Source: Candidatus Latescibacterota bacterium
GTDB taxonomy: Bacteria; Krumholzibacteriota; Krumholzibacteriia; LZORAL124-64-63
NCBI GenBank assembly: GCA_030658975.1
Contig: JAUSBL010000114.1
Location: 1-64,000 of the forward strand
Length of the DNA stretch: 64,000 nt
Direction of reading: 5' to 3'
Position 1 is the first letter of the stretch, and each line of letters begins with the position of its first letter. This document shows positions 35,857-48,041 of this stretch, piece by piece. Both the position numbers and the translations under genes were made by a program. The notes beneath the pieces were generated by a model. That model did not search any database, was not told the origin of the DNA, and saw only the letters and a list, made by a program, of their open reading frames with translations.

Positions 35857-37097
35857 GCACCGGTCTCTGCAACCAATACGCCGCGATCGCCGGCCGCATC
35901 TGGGCCGGCGCCGCGGCCGCGGGATTCCGCGGCAGCGATCCCTACGACGGACTCAACAGTCGCCTGCTGGCGCCCCTGCTGGGCCGGTCGCGCCTGCTGC
36001 GTCTCGCGGTCATCCAGGGCGTCAAGCGCTCGCCGCTGGACGTGCGTCCCCTGCTGCGCGTCCCGCCGGGGTTGAACCCCAAGGGGCTGGCCCTGCTGCT
36101 GCATGGCGCCGCGGTGTGGCCGGACGCCGACGATGGCGACGGCCGCCGCGCCTGGCTGGCCGACGCTTTGCTCTCTTCGGCCTCGCTCCCGGACGGGCGG
36201 CCCGCCTTCGGCGATCGCACCGTGATCCCGGGTCTGGCGGCGCGAGCCGGCGCGGACCGGGAGCTGCTGCCCGCACGCCTCGGCTGGGGCTACGACTTCC
36301 CCTGGCAGAGCCGCGCCTTCCTGCAGCCGGCCTTCTTCCCGACCGTCGTGGCCACGAGCTTCGTCGTGGACGCCCTGGCGGTGGCTGGCAACGACGTGGC
36401 GATCGAGCCGGCCGCCCGCTTCGTGGAGACGGACCTGCGCCGCCACGAAGACGCCGACGGCCTCTGCTTCAGCTACTCGCCGGGCGACGATACGCGGGTC
36501 TACAACGCCTCGCTGTTCGGCGCCCGGATCCTCGCACAGGCGGCGGCGCACGGCGGCCCGGACGCCTCGGCGCGGCGCGAGGCGGCCCGGCGCGCCACGG
36601 ACTGGGTCGTCTCCCGCCAGCGCGAGGACGGGTCGTGGGTCTACGGCGAGGCGGCGCACTGGGGCTGGATCGACAACCTGCACACGGGCTACAACCTCGA
36701 GACGATCGACCGCCTGGCGACGCTGCTCGGCGACGACCGCTGGGAGGAGGCCCTGCGGCGCGGCCTGGACTTCTACCGGCGCGCCCTGTTCCTCGAAGAC
36801 GGGACGCCCCGCTACTACACGACGTCGCTGTACCCGCTCGATCCGCACAGCTTCGCCCAGGGCGCGCTGACCTTCCTGAGCCTGCGCCGTCTGCAGCCCG
36901 ACGCGGTCGCGTTCGCCGACCGCATCCTGGGCCGTGGGATCGAAGAGCTCTGGGACGAGCGGCGCGGCGGCTTCCGCTTCCAGAAGCACCGGCGCCACAC
37001 GCAGCCGGCCATCCACCTGCGCTGGTCGCAGGCGTGGATGTTCAGGGCGCTCTGCGCCCGTCTCGCCCTGCATCGCGAGGGAGTGTCCGCCCCATGA
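35853..37097 (+). CDS. Alpha/alpha-toroid protein of the polysaccharide locus
   Basis: 414 residues from GTG 35853. No signal peptide. The repeating pattern of paired helices (AARRATDWVVSRQREDGSWVYGEAAHWGWIDNLHTGYNLETIDRL, DFYRRALFLEDGTPRYYTT) is typical of (alpha/alpha)6 barrels such as those in glycan lyases, epimerases and the VpsJ-type proteins of exopolysaccharide loci. Genes like this often follow the bidomain oxidoreductase, as here, in loci for uronic-acid-containing polymers. The exact activity is unknown. It overlaps both neighbours by 4 bp. Confidence 0.65.
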   Translation: MSTGLCNQYAAIAGRIWAGAAAAGFRGSDPYDGLNSRLLAPLLGRSRLLRLAVIQGVKRSPLDVRPLLRVPPGLNPKGLALLLHGAAVWPDADDGDGRRAWLADALLSSASLPDGRPAFGDRTVIPGLAARAGADRELLPARLGWGYDFPWQSRAFLQPAFFPTVVATSFVVDALAVAGNDVAIEPAARFVETDLRRHEDADGLCFSYSPGDDTRVYNASLFGARILAQAAAHGGPDASARREAARRATDWVVSRQREDGSWVYGEAAHWGWIDNLHTGYNLETIDRLATLLGDDRWEEALRRGLDFYRRALFLEDGTPRYYTTSLYPLDPHSFAQGALTFLSLRRLQPDAVAFADRILGRGIEELWDERRGGFRFQKHRRHTQPAIHLRWSQAWMFRALCARLALHREGVSAP

Positions 37098-38116
37098 AGA
37101 TCTGGTTCGACGCCGACAACGGCCCCCACGTGCTGATCATGCGCCCCCTGGTCGGGGAGCTGCGGCAGCGCGGCCACGAAGTGGTCTTCACCGCCCGCGA
37201 CCGGACGAGCACCTGCGAGCTGCTGGATCTCTACGGCCTCGAGTACATCAAGGTCGGCGGCGCCTACCGCCCGGGCATCTCGGGCAAGGTCGCCGGGACC
37301 CTCGGCCGCGCGGAGGCGCTGATGCGCGCCGCGCGGCACCTGCGCGCGGATGTGTCCTTCGGCCACGGGTCGCGGGCCCTGCCGATCGCGTCGCGCCTGT
37401 TGGGCGTGCCCACCGTCACGATGTACGACTACGAGTGGGTCGACCCGCGTCTGTTCAACCTGTTCTGCAAGCGCATCCTGCTGCCGCGCGCGATCGACCG
37501 CGAAAGGGCCGCCGCGGCCGGGCTCGCCGTGGACAAGGTCGTCTTCTACGATGGCCTTAAGGAGGAACTGTACGTCGCCGGCGGGGAACGCGACGGCACC
37601 GTGGCGCGGGAGCTGGGCCTGCGCGAGGAGGCGATCCGTATTCTGCTGCGCCCCCCGGCGACGACGGCCCATTACCACAACCCGGAGTCGGAGCTGCTGC
37701 TCGCGGAGCTCCTGCGCGTGATGGGGACGCGGCCCGACGTGCAGATGGTCTTCATGCCCCGCGGCCCCGAGCAGCTGGCCTTCGTGCCGGCCGATTTCCG
37801 GGGCCAGGTCATCGTGCCCGACAGGGTCTACGACGGGCCGAGCCTGATCGCGGCGATGGATCTGGTGATCAGCGGCGGCGGGACGATGACCCGCGAGGCG
37901 GCGGTGCTGGGCGTGGCCTCGTACAGCTTCTTCCGGGGGCGCGAGGGGCGGGTCGACGAGTGGCTGGAGCGTACCGGCCACCTGGTGATGCTGAGGTCGG
38001 TCGGGGAGATCGCGGCGAAGCTCGTGCTCGCGCAGAAGCCCACCGCGAGCAGTTACGTGATCAATACGGGCCTGGTCGGGCAGGTGGCCGACGCCATCCT
38101 GGCCGCGGCGCGCTGA
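37094..38116 (+). CDS. DUF354-family protein (GT-B-like)
   Basis: 340 residues. MKIWFDADNGPHVLIMRPLVGELRQRGHEVVFTARDRTSTCELLDLYG is the characteristic DUF354 opening. ISGGGTMTREAAVLGVASYSFF resembles the donor-binding region of MurG/WecB-type GT-B folds. DUF354 members sit in archaeal and bacterial surface-glycan loci and are presumed glycosyltransferases or epimerases. Translationally coupled to the toroid protein (ATGA) and convergent with wecB. Confidence 0.85.
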   Translation: MKIWFDADNGPHVLIMRPLVGELRQRGHEVVFTARDRTSTCELLDLYGLEYIKVGGAYRPGISGKVAGTLGRAEALMRAARHLRADVSFGHGSRALPIASRLLGVPTVTMYDYEWVDPRLFNLFCKRILLPRAIDRERAAAAGLAVDKVVFYDGLKEELYVAGGERDGTVARELGLREEAIRILLRPPATTAHYHNPESELLLAELLRVMGTRPDVQMVFMPRGPEQLAFVPADFRGQVIVPDRVYDGPSLIAAMDLVISGGGTMTREAAVLGVASYSFFRGREGRVDEWLERTGHLVMLRSVGEIAAKLVLAQKPTASSYVINTGLVGQVADAILAAAR

Positions 38117-38128
38117 CCGGCCGCTGCT

Positions 38129-39223
38129 TCACCCCGCGAGTTCCAGCAGCGCCTCGACGATGCGCCCGGCCGTGTGGCCGTCCCAGAGGTCGGGGATCCG
38201 CCCCTGCTTCCACTGTCCGGCGGTGATCCGCGCCAGCTGCCCGGGCAGCGAGGCCAGCGTCGCCAGTTCGTTGGTGCCCTCGGTGATGGTGATCGGGCGT
38301 TCGGTGTTCGGGCGCAGCGTCAGGCAGGGGATGCCCAGCCAGGTGGTCTCCTCCTGGATGCCGCCGGAGTCCGTCAGCACGAAGCGGGCGTTGAGGGTCA
38401 GGTTCACGAAGTCGTCGTAGGGCATGGGCCCGGCCAGGTAGACCGGGTGCGGCGCCCGGTCGGCGCCGGCGCCGATCCCGTGAGCCTCGAGGATCTTGTG
38501 CGTGCGCGGATGCACCGGAAAGACGATCGGCGCCTCGACCGCCAGCAGGGCGTCGAAGATGCGGCGCAGCGACTCGGGATCGTCCACGTTCGAGGGGCGG
38601 TGCAGCGTGACCAGCCCGTAGCTGCCCTTGGCCAGGCCGAAGCGGGCCGGCACGTCGCGGTCCCGGACCCGCTCGACCGCCAGAGCCAGGCTGTCGATCA
38701 TGATGTTGCCCACCAGCCGGACCCGTTCCGGGGCCACGCCCTCGCGGGCCAGGTTCTCGTCGGCGTCCCGCGAGGGGGTCAGCAGCAGGTCGCTGATGGC
38801 GTCGGTGACGAGGCGGTTGATCTCCTCGGGCATGGACCAGTCCCGGCTGCGCAGGCCCGCTTCGACGTGGGCCACGGGGATCCAGAGCTTCTTGGCCGTG
38901 ATCGAGCAGGCGAGGGTCGAGTTCACGTCGCCGACGACCACCACCAGGGCGGGTTTCAGCTCCAGGCAGACCTTCTCGAAGGCGATCATCACCTGGCCGG
39001 CCTGCTCGGCGTGGCTGCCGGCGCCGATGCCCAGGTGGACGTGCGGTCGCGGGAGGCCCAGCTCCTCGAAGAACACGTCGGACATGTTCTTGTCGTAGTG
39101 CTGTCCGGTGTGGACCAGCAGGGGTTCGCAGCGGTCGAGGTGCTTCTGCAATTCGTGCCAGATCGGGGCGATCTTCATGAAATTGGGGCGAGCGGCCGCG
39201 ACCAGGAGGAATTTCGGCAGCAT
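38129..39223 (-). CDS. wecB: UDP-N-acetylglucosamine 2-epimerase
   Basis: 364 residues from ATG 39223 (MLPKFLLVAAARPNFMKIAPIWHEL), with GGAG 8 bp upstream; the track's start at 39295 lacks support. The family blocks HTGQHYDKNMSDVFFEELGLP, GDVNSTLACSITAKKL, HVEAGLRSRDWSMPEEINR and TDSGGIQEETTWLGIPCLTLR are present. It converts UDP-GlcNAc to UDP-ManNAc for surface polysaccharide. Minus strand inside an otherwise plus-strand stretch, so separately transcribed. Confidence 0.95.
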   Translation of the reverse strand: MLPKFLLVAAARPNFMKIAPIWHELQKHLDRCEPLLVHTGQHYDKNMSDVFFEELGLPRPHVHLGIGAGSHAEQAGQVMIAFEKVCLELKPALVVVVGDVNSTLACSITAKKLWIPVAHVEAGLRSRDWSMPEEINRLVTDAISDLLLTPSRDADENLAREGVAPERVRLVGNIMIDSLALAVERVRDRDVPARFGLAKGSYGLVTLHRPSNVDDPESLRRIFDALLAVEAPIVFPVHPRTHKILEAHGIGAGADRAPHPVYLAGPMPYDDFVNLTLNARFVLTDSGGIQEETTWLGIPCLTLRPNTERPITITEGTNELATLASLPGQLARITAGQWKQGRIPDLWDGHTAGRIVEALLELAG

Positions 39224-39408
39224 GGGCGACTCCGGGCTGTTAGCGGTGTGGATGTTGGCGGATGGAAATGTAAGCGTACACGCTAAAAATGTCACGATCT
39301 AACCCGTAAGAGCCCGATGTTGCTCATGGAAAGTCTGATTGCGGCACCGAGCATTACGAAGGTACATCTGTCGGACGTACCTGTTCGAAAGTGACGGAAG
39401 CCGGCGGA

Positions 39409-39438
39409 TTGACGGTCATCACTGGCCGATGATAGAAT
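39409..39438 (+). promoter_or_regulatory. Sigma70-type promoter for the 39.5-44.4 kb operon
   Basis: TTGACG and TAGAAT with an 18-bp spacer, 44 bp upstream of the GTG start. The surrounding spacer (39224-39482) contains no gene. Confidence 0.55.
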
Positions 39439-39482
39439 CAGAGGAATTCTGTGGTCGTGAATTGACAGAAGGGGATGGGCCC

Positions 39483-40622
39483 GTGACCAAATCAGTCGTG
39501 ATGGCTGAGTCTTCGGACATTTACCACGATTACCGCGTGCAAAAGGAAGCCGGAACGCTCGCCGGCAACGGCTGGCGCGTGACCGTCTACGGGTTCCGCG
39601 GTAGCCGGCAGCGTCCGCAGGCGCCGTCGTCCGCCTACGAGGTCCGGACCCTGCCCGTCGTGTCGCGCAGCAGCCGACTCTTGCGCAACCTGTCGATGAT
39701 CGCGAACATCGGGCTCATCAACCTGCGCCTCCTGTTGACGAGAGCGGATGCCTATCATGCGCACAATACGATGTTCCTGGGCGGCATGTGGCTGTCGGCC
39801 CGCCTCCATCGCGGCGTGTTCATCTACGACGCCCACGAAGTGCAATGGGAGCAGGGCCGATCCCTGGCGTGGCTGGAAAAAAGATTCATCCGACGAGCCG
39901 ACGGCATCATCAACGTCGCCGCGGGCCGCGCCCGCGCGATGGCCGAGCGTTACGGTCTGCGCGAGGAAGACATCACTATCGTCGCCAACTATCCGGTCGT
40001 GGACCGTGGCGCCGCGCTCCGACCGTATGCTGCCCCGGTCGGCACGGTGCGACTCGTGTACAGCGGCGGCTACGATCTGCAGAGCAATCGACTCGACCTC
40101 CTGCTGCGTGCGATGCAGCGGGTGCCCGGAATCGATCTCCACATGATCGCATTCGGGTATCGGGATTCCGAGATGCAGCTCAAGACACTGGCGAATGAGC
40201 TCGGGATCGAGGAGCGGGTCGTGTTCCACGGACTCGTGCGGCCGGACGAGGTGATGGGCGCGGTGGCGCAGTACGACGTGGCCGTGAACATGCTCACGAA
40301 CCCGCAGGACCACCTGTCGATCCGGCACAGCAGCGTCAACAAGATGTACGAGTACATGGCGGCGGGCATGCCGACCTTCTGCTCGAACTTGGACTCCTTC
40401 GTCGATGAGTTCGTCGTTCCCGGCGCGGCGATCGCCGTCGATGCGACCGACACCAACAGCATCGCCGAGGGCCTGCGCAAGTTCCTGTCGCTTCGGGATT
40501 CGTTACCGCAGATGAGTGCCCGCGCGCACGATCTGGCGCGGGAGAAATACAACTGGCGCAGCCAGGAGATCAATCTGCTCGATCTCTACCGCCGTCTGAT
40601 CGGGGAAGGGGCCCGGCCATGA
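39483..40622 (+). CDS. GT4-type glycosyltransferase
   Basis: 379 residues from GTG 39483 with AGAAGGGGA upstream; the ORF-track N-terminus from 39339 lies across the promoter and is not credible. Domain pattern: KEAGTLAGNGWRVTVYGFRG, AYHAHNTMFLGGMW, IYDAHEVQWEQGR, and the donor region HSSVNKMYEYMAAGMPTFCSNLDSF. It resembles GT4 enzymes of exopolysaccharide synthesis. First gene of an operon with nucleotidyltransferase, manA and rmd. Confidence 0.88.
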   Translation: MTKSVVMAESSDIYHDYRVQKEAGTLAGNGWRVTVYGFRGSRQRPQAPSSAYEVRTLPVVSRSSRLLRNLSMIANIGLINLRLLLTRADAYHAHNTMFLGGMWLSARLHRGVFIYDAHEVQWEQGRSLAWLEKRFIRRADGIINVAAGRARAMAERYGLREEDITIVANYPVVDRGAALRPYAAPVGTVRLVYSGGYDLQSNRLDLLLRAMQRVPGIDLHMIAFGYRDSEMQLKTLANELGIEERVVFHGLVRPDEVMGAVAQYDVAVNMLTNPQDHLSIRHSSVNKMYEYMAAGMPTFCSNLDSFVDEFVVPGAAIAVDATDTNSIAEGLRKFLSLRDSLPQMSARAHDLAREKYNWRSQEINLLDLYRRLIGEGARP

Positions 40623-40653
40623 GCACGCCACTGGTCGGACTGGAGGATGCCGG

Positions 40654-42218
40654 ATGAGCATCGCCGCGAACCTGCAATCCATCCTCGATACCGCGGACGG
40701 TGGTACGGGCATGGACGTCATCATCGTCTCGACGACCTCCGCCGACCAGGCCGCCTACTGGCAGCGCCGCCTGGAGGCCGGCCGCGGCCAGGTGTGCCGG
40801 CCGGACGCCCTGATCCTGGCGATCCACGAGGACTGGCCCGGCGGCGCCGGGAACGGTCTGGGCACGCTCTACGCCGTGCGCGAGGCCGCTCGTCTGGCCC
40901 GCGACCGGCACGCCGTCGATCTGGCGGCCCGTCTAGGGGAAGGCGCCGCGGTCGGTCTCTACCACACGGCGGGCAAGGGCACCCGGCTCGCCCCGCTGCC
41001 CGGCAGCGAGGGCGGCAACAAGCCGGCGGTGAAGCTGCCGGGGCTCGTGCGTCTCGCGGACCGCGTCGAACCGCTGACGATCCTCGAGGCCGTGATCCGG
41101 CAGACCGCCGTGTACGCCCCGATGCGCCGCGGCCGGCTCAGCGTCTTCTGGGGCGACCAGGTGTTCATCCCCTCCGCGCCGCCGCCGGTCCGGCCCCGGC
41201 ACCACGTCGACATCCTGGCCAAGCTGGGAGTCATGCCCGACGCCGCGGCCTGGCGCCGCGACGGGCTCGACCGCTACGGCCTGGTGGCCGTCGGCCCCGG
41301 GGGCGACGCCGTCCAGGTGGAGAAGGTGTCGCACACCGCCGCCGTGGCCCTCGTCGACGCCGGCGTGATGCGCGTCGACGGCGGCATCGGCGTGAGCCTC
41401 GGCTCCTTCAGCCTGTCGGCGGCCATGCTCGCGGCGCTGGACGCCGAGTTCGCGACCGAACTCGCGGCCCGGACCGCCAAGCTCGACACCGACCCCCATT
41501 TCTGGATGCCCATGACCCTGCCCGAGCCGGTCTATCTGGAGATGATGGCGGCCAAGGGAGAGCCGGCCGCGAGGTCGCGCGCGCACTACCGGCGCCTGGC
41601 GGACTTCGTGGCGGGATTCCGCGGCGCCCGCGCCGGGGAGCCGCTGTTCGGCTGCGTCGATGTGGGCGCCGGCTGCTACTGGTGGGACTACGGCACGCTG
41701 GCGAACTACCGGGCCAGCGTCCGCCGGCTCCTCGACGACGACCAGGAGGCCGGCGCGATGCGCGCGTTCTTCGCCTCCTCCGCGGCCGGCGCGGCCGAAT
41801 TCCGGGACGGCAGCCTGCTGATCGATTGCCGCATCGGCGGCGGCAGCATCCGCGGCTCGGTCCTCGTCGGCGTGACGGCCGGGCGCCTGGACGTCGACGG
41901 CGCCGTGCTCGTCAACGTGGTCGCCCCGTCGATCGCCGGCCGCGACCTCGTCCTCTACAACGTGTTCGAGACCGCCGACCTGGCCCCGGCCCCCGGCAGC
42001 GTCCGGGCGGACACGTACCTGCCGGACGGCGGCCGGGTCTGCATGTGGACCCGCCTGGACCGCGACGGCAAGGACGACTGGGACGTGGTGCTGCCCGGCA
42101 ATGCCCTCAGCCATGCCCAGCTCTGCGAACTGAACGCGACCCTGACCCTGGACGCCGCGGCGGAGTCGGCCCGGCGGCACCGCCTGCTGGCGGCGGCGGC
42201 GATCGAAGGGGATGGCTG

Positions 42219-42219
<1 letters not shown>
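40654..42219 (+). CDS. Sugar-nucleotidyltransferase-like protein (possible guanylyltransferase)
   Basis: 521 residues from ATG 40654 with GGAGG upstream. Two glycine-rich stretches are visible: GGAGNGLGTLYAVREA and HTAGKGTRLAPLPGSEGGNKPAVKLPG, the latter matching the G-x-G-T-R...K-P motif of sugar-1-phosphate nucleotidyltransferases. FWGDQVFIPS resembles the metal-binding Asp strand. The C-terminal part is beta-rich (GSIRGSVLVGVTAGRLDVDGAVLVNVVAPSI), like a left-handed beta-helix. Sitting before manA and near gmd/rmd, it may make GDP-mannose or a related GDP-sugar, but the family assignment is tentative. Confidence 0.6.
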
Positions 42220-43403
<1,184 letters not shown>

Positions 43404-43405
43404 CT

Positions 43406-44371
43406 TTGCTTTCACGACACGCGGATATCCTGGTGACCGGCGCTTCCGGTTTCGTCGGCAAGCAGCTGATCGCGCGCCTGGCCCGGGAACATCCCGGCGC
43501 GGCGATCGTCGGCACCGATATGCAGGCACTGCCGGATGACGGCGGCCGCTGCGCCCACGTCGCCCTGGACATCACCGACCTGCGAGCGGTCCGCGATCTG
43601 ATCGCGCAGCAGAAACCCGCCCTGGTCTTCCACCTGGCGGCCCAGTCGCACGTGCCCACGTCGTTCCAGCAGCCCGTGCTCACCTGGAACGTCAACCTCA
43701 TGGGCACGCTGCACCTGCTGGAGGCGCTGAAGGCCGCGCGGCCCGACGCGCAGTTCGTCTTCGTCGGTTCCGCCGAAGCCTATGGCCGCGAGTTCCTGGC
43801 GGGCGTCCCGATCGCGGAGAACACCCTCTTCGCGCCGATGAACCCCTACGCGGCCAGCAAGGCGGCCGGCGACATCCTGGTCCGGCAGCAGGCCGCCGAG
43901 GGCCTGCGGACGGTCGTATTGCGTCCGTTCAACCACGTCGGTCCCGGCCAGCGCCAGGACTTCGTGGTGTCGGCGTTCTGCTCCCAGATCGCCAGGATCG
44001 AGCGGGGGCTCCAGGAGCCGGTCATCATGGTGGGGAATCTCGAGGCGCGGCGGGACTTCCTGGACGTGCGCGACGTCCTGGACGCCTACGTCGCCGTGGT
44101 GGGCGAGGGGACGGCCATCCCATCGGGGACTGCGTACAATCTCTGCTCCGGCCGGACGGTCACGATCCGGGAGGTCCTGGACGATCTGCTGAGCCTGAGC
44201 GGAGTTGCGATCGACGTGCGGGTCGACCCCGCGCGGTTGCGGCCTTCGGACATCCCGGTCGCCGTCGGCGACGGGGGGGCGGCGCGCGCCGCGTTCGGCT
44301 GGGAGCCGCGGATCCCCTGGCAGAAGACCCTGGCCGATACGCTGGACTACTGGCGCGCAGCGGTCGGCTGA
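43406..44371 (+). CDS. rmd: NAD(P)-dependent sugar epimerase/reductase, probable GDP-4-keto-6-deoxymannose reductase
   Basis: 321 residues if started at TTG 43406, which has AGGAG 5 bp upstream; GTG 43400 overlapping the manA stop is the alternative. Extended-SDR motifs: ILVTGASGFVGKQL, HLAAQSHVPTSFQQPVLTWNVNLMGTLHLLEAL, and YAASK (Y-x-x-x-K). The NV-x-GTLHLLEA block and the position next to manA, with gmd 2.4 kb away, suggest an RMD-type reductase that makes GDP-D-rhamnose. Another 4-keto reductase or epimerase is possible. Its 3' end overlaps the convergent glycosyltransferase gene by 25 bp. Confidence 0.75.
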   Translation: MLSRHADILVTGASGFVGKQLIARLAREHPGAAIVGTDMQALPDDGGRCAHVALDITDLRAVRDLIAQQKPALVFHLAAQSHVPTSFQQPVLTWNVNLMGTLHLLEALKAARPDAQFVFVGSAEAYGREFLAGVPIAENTLFAPMNPYAASKAAGDILVRQQAAEGLRTVVLRPFNHVGPGQRQDFVVSAFCSQIARIERGLQEPVIMVGNLEARRDFLDVRDVLDAYVAVVGEGTAIPSGTAYNLCSGRTVTIREVLDDLLSLSGVAIDVRVDPARLRPSDIPVAVGDGGAARAAFGWEPRIPWQKTLADTLDYWRAAVG

Positions 44372-45558
44372 ACGCTCTGGTAGAGTTCGGTGATCTTCCG
44401 CGCGAACAGTTCCCAGGTGTAGTTCTGCAGGACGTGGTCCCGGATCGCCCGGCGGTCCCATTTCCTGGCGAGCGCGTCGGTCAGCGCGGCGGCCAGGGCG
44501 TCGACGTCGCCGGGCGGCACCAGGATCCCGCAGGTCGGCTCGATGATCGTTTCCGGCAGACCATCCACGCGGCTCGCGATCACCGGCAACCCCACCGACA
44601 TGGCCTCGATCGTCGCCACCGGCATGCCCTCCGACAGCGTGGGCAGGCAGTAGACGTCCGACTGCTGCATCTCCCTGATCATGTCCTCGTGCGACAGCCG
44701 CCCGGCGACGGAGACGCGGTCGGCGATGCCCAGCTCGGCGGCCTGCCGCTCCAGGCTCTCCTTGAGCGGGCCGCCGCCCACGAACAGCAGCGACGCCGTC
44801 CGCTGCAGATCCTGCGGCAGCCTGGTGAACGCGTGCAGCAGCAGCTGGTGGTTCTTGCGCGGGATCAGCTGCGCGACCGTGACGATCCGGTGGCCGAACT
44901 CCGTGCGGGTCGCGTCGGGCTTGAACAGCTCGACCTCGACCCCGTGGTAGATGATGTGGGTGTTTGGGTGGGTCAGGCCGGCCAGCTCCGCGTTGCGCTG
45001 CGTGGATTGGCAGTTGAACAACAGCGCCGAGGTCTTGCGCAGCTCCTTGATGACGTAGTCCCGGTGCGGGAACTCGTGCAGGTAGTAGTTGGCGTCGTTG
45101 CCGATCCCCTGGGCGACCACGGGGATGCCGTGCTCCTGCCCCATCAGCGAGGCGCAGACGCCCTCCGGCGACAGCCAGGGCGTGTGGATGACCTCGGGCC
45201 GGAACTCCCGCACGACCCCGGCCAGGTGGTCCCGCAGCTGGCGGTACATGAACCAGCCCTCGTAGCCCCAGAGCAGCTTCTTCGGCCCCCACGTCCAGCG
45301 GGGGTAGGTGGCCGGGATCCCCTGCACGACGTCGGCCCGGGGGGCCGCGGCGCGCTCGTCGTACCAGGCCTTCAGCAGCCCGGGCCGGGCGACGGACTTC
45401 TTCAGCAGGGACGGCGGCGGCACCATGCCGAGCGGGCAGACCACCCGTACGTCGTGTCCCGTGAATTCGTGCAGGGCGACCGTGCCGCGGATGTTCCAGG
45501 GACCCGCCAGCCAGTTGACCGTGTTGGGGAACATGCTCGCGATCCAGAGGACTCTCAT
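44347..45558 (-). CDS. GT4-type glycosyltransferase
   Basis: 403 residues. RVLWIASMFPNTVNWLAGPWNIRGTVALHEF is a typical exopolysaccharide GT4 opening. HTPWLSPEGVCASLMGQEHGIPVVAQGIGND and the donor block EGMPVATIEAMSVGLPVIASRVDGLPE support GT-B, family 4. It starts within the end of the preceding minus-strand glycosyltransferase (4-bp overlap), so gmd and the two glycosyltransferases form one operon read from 47.8 to 44.3 kb. Confidence 0.9.
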   Translation of the reverse strand: MRVLWIASMFPNTVNWLAGPWNIRGTVALHEFTGHDVRVVCPLGMVPPPSLLKKSVARPGLLKAWYDERAAAPRADVVQGIPATYPRWTWGPKKLLWGYEGWFMYRQLRDHLAGVVREFRPEVIHTPWLSPEGVCASLMGQEHGIPVVAQGIGNDANYYLHEFPHRDYVIKELRKTSALLFNCQSTQRNAELAGLTHPNTHIIYHGVEVELFKPDATRTEFGHRIVTVAQLIPRKNHQLLLHAFTRLPQDLQRTASLLFVGGGPLKESLERQAAELGIADRVSVAGRLSHEDMIREMQQSDVYCLPTLSEGMPVATIEAMSVGLPVIASRVDGLPETIIEPTCGILVPPGDVDALAAALTDALARKWDRRAIRDHVLQNYTWELFARKITELYQSVQPTAARQ

Positions 45559-46697
45559 GACCGGGTGCCGCCTCTCAGGAGTTTTTCGTAGAGCGCGACC
45601 GTGCGGTCGCCGACCTCGCGGGCGCTGAAACGCTTCACGGCTTCCTCCCGCGCGCCGGCGCCCATCCGGTCGCGCAGGCCGGGGTCGAGCAGCACCTCGC
45701 GCAGCGCTGCGGCGAGGGCTTCGGCGTCGCCGGCGTCGACCAGACGCCCGTGGACCCCGTCGCGGACCAGGTAGGGGACGCCGCCGACCTTCGTGCCGAC
45801 CACCGGCTTGCCGGCGGCCATGGCCTGCTGGACGGTCATCGGCGAGGTCTCGGCATACGACGGCAGAGTCACGAGGTAGGCCTCGCTGAACTCCCGGGTC
45901 AGCTCCGCTTCGGAGAGGAAGCCGCGGAAGTGCACGCGGTCCTCCAGCCCGAGGGTCCTGACCTGCTCGTGCAGCCCCGCGTGGTAGTCCTTGTCGCTGA
46001 CGATCCCGGTGATGTGGATCTGGAACGGCACGCCCTGGTCGCGCAACCGGGACGCGGCGTCGATCAGCACCTCGATCCCCTTGCGGGGGTAGATCGTGCC
46101 CGCGAACAGCACGCGGCCCGGCACGGGCGCGTCCGGCACCTCGAAGTAGCCGCTCTCGATGGGGTTCTCGACCACCTCCGCCAGCTTGTCGCCGACCTCG
46201 GTCAGGGCGTCGCGTGCGTAGATGCTGCTCGGGACGAAGACGTCGATGCCGCGCCGGGCCAGCTTCGCCAGGGTCTCGAACTGCCAGTACCGGAAGCGGG
46301 CCTTGATCCCCGGATAGTGCACGCCCTCGTTCTTGAAGATGGCGTGGATCGTCGCCACGGTGGGGTACGGCAGGCCCGACGCGATGTAGGATTCCTGGCC
46401 GCTCTCCTGGCAGTGCACGAGATCGGGATCGATGCGGCGGATCGTCCGCCGCGCCCGCAGCACGCTCATGATCCGGAAGGTCGGCAGGCTGAAGCGCTGC
46501 TGTCGCGGGACGTGGTGGATCACGACGTCGCCGTCCCGGACCGTGGATTCGCGGCCGACGGCGCTGAGCGAGACGACGTGGAGTTCCAGACCCTCCCTGC
46601 CGCGCAGACCCCGGACCATGTTGGACATGACTTTTTCCACGCCGCCGCTGGTGTACTGCGGATCGACGGGGTAGGGACCGAAAAGGACGACTTTCAC
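45555..46697 (-). CDS. GT4-type glycosyltransferase
   Basis: 380 residues. The N-terminus KVVLFGPYPVDPQYTSGGVEKVMSNMVRGL contains the GGVEKVM motif common in GT4 enzymes. GTIYPRKGIEVLIDAASRL and SYAETSPMTVQQAMAAGKPVVGTKVGGVPYLV form the C-terminal nucleotide-sugar domain. It lies 76 bp after gmd and overlaps the next gene. It might use the GDP-deoxyhexose made by gmd and rmd, though this is only inferred from context. Confidence 0.9.
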   Translation of the reverse strand: MKVVLFGPYPVDPQYTSGGVEKVMSNMVRGLRGREGLELHVVSLSAVGRESTVRDGDVVIHHVPRQQRFSLPTFRIMSVLRARRTIRRIDPDLVHCQESGQESYIASGLPYPTVATIHAIFKNEGVHYPGIKARFRYWQFETLAKLARRGIDVFVPSSIYARDALTEVGDKLAEVVENPIESGYFEVPDAPVPGRVLFAGTIYPRKGIEVLIDAASRLRDQGVPFQIHITGIVSDKDYHAGLHEQVRTLGLEDRVHFRGFLSEAELTREFSEAYLVTLPSYAETSPMTVQQAMAAGKPVVGTKVGGVPYLVRDGVHGRLVDAGDAEALAAALREVLLDPGLRDRMGAGAREEAVKRFSAREVGDRTVALYEKLLRGGTRS

Positions 46698-46773
46698 GGC
46701 GAGCCCTTCAGACCGAGACCGCTGCCTCGGCAGCGGTCCGCGGTTCGGGACGGGACGGTGGATGGCGGCGCGG

Positions 46774-47880
<1,107 letters not shown>

Positions 47881-47942
47881 TCAGGATCGGTTTCGGCCGC
47901 CACGGCCGCAAGTTGAGCCCGAAGTCGCTGTCCGGACTCGCT

Positions 47943-47971
47943 TTGACACCCGGTCTGGTTCCTGGTATCAT
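47943..47971 (+). promoter_or_regulatory. Sigma70-type promoter for the divergent epimerase gene
   Basis: A perfect TTGACA and TATCAT with an ideal 17-bp spacer, 70 bp before the ATG. Both divergent promoters use the same TATCAT -10 hexamer. Confidence 0.6.
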
Positions 47972-48041
47972 CATCGATCGTGCTTCTCCATCGCGTGATT
48001 CCCATTCCAGGCGCCAGGCGCCGGAGCGGACGGCGGTACTC

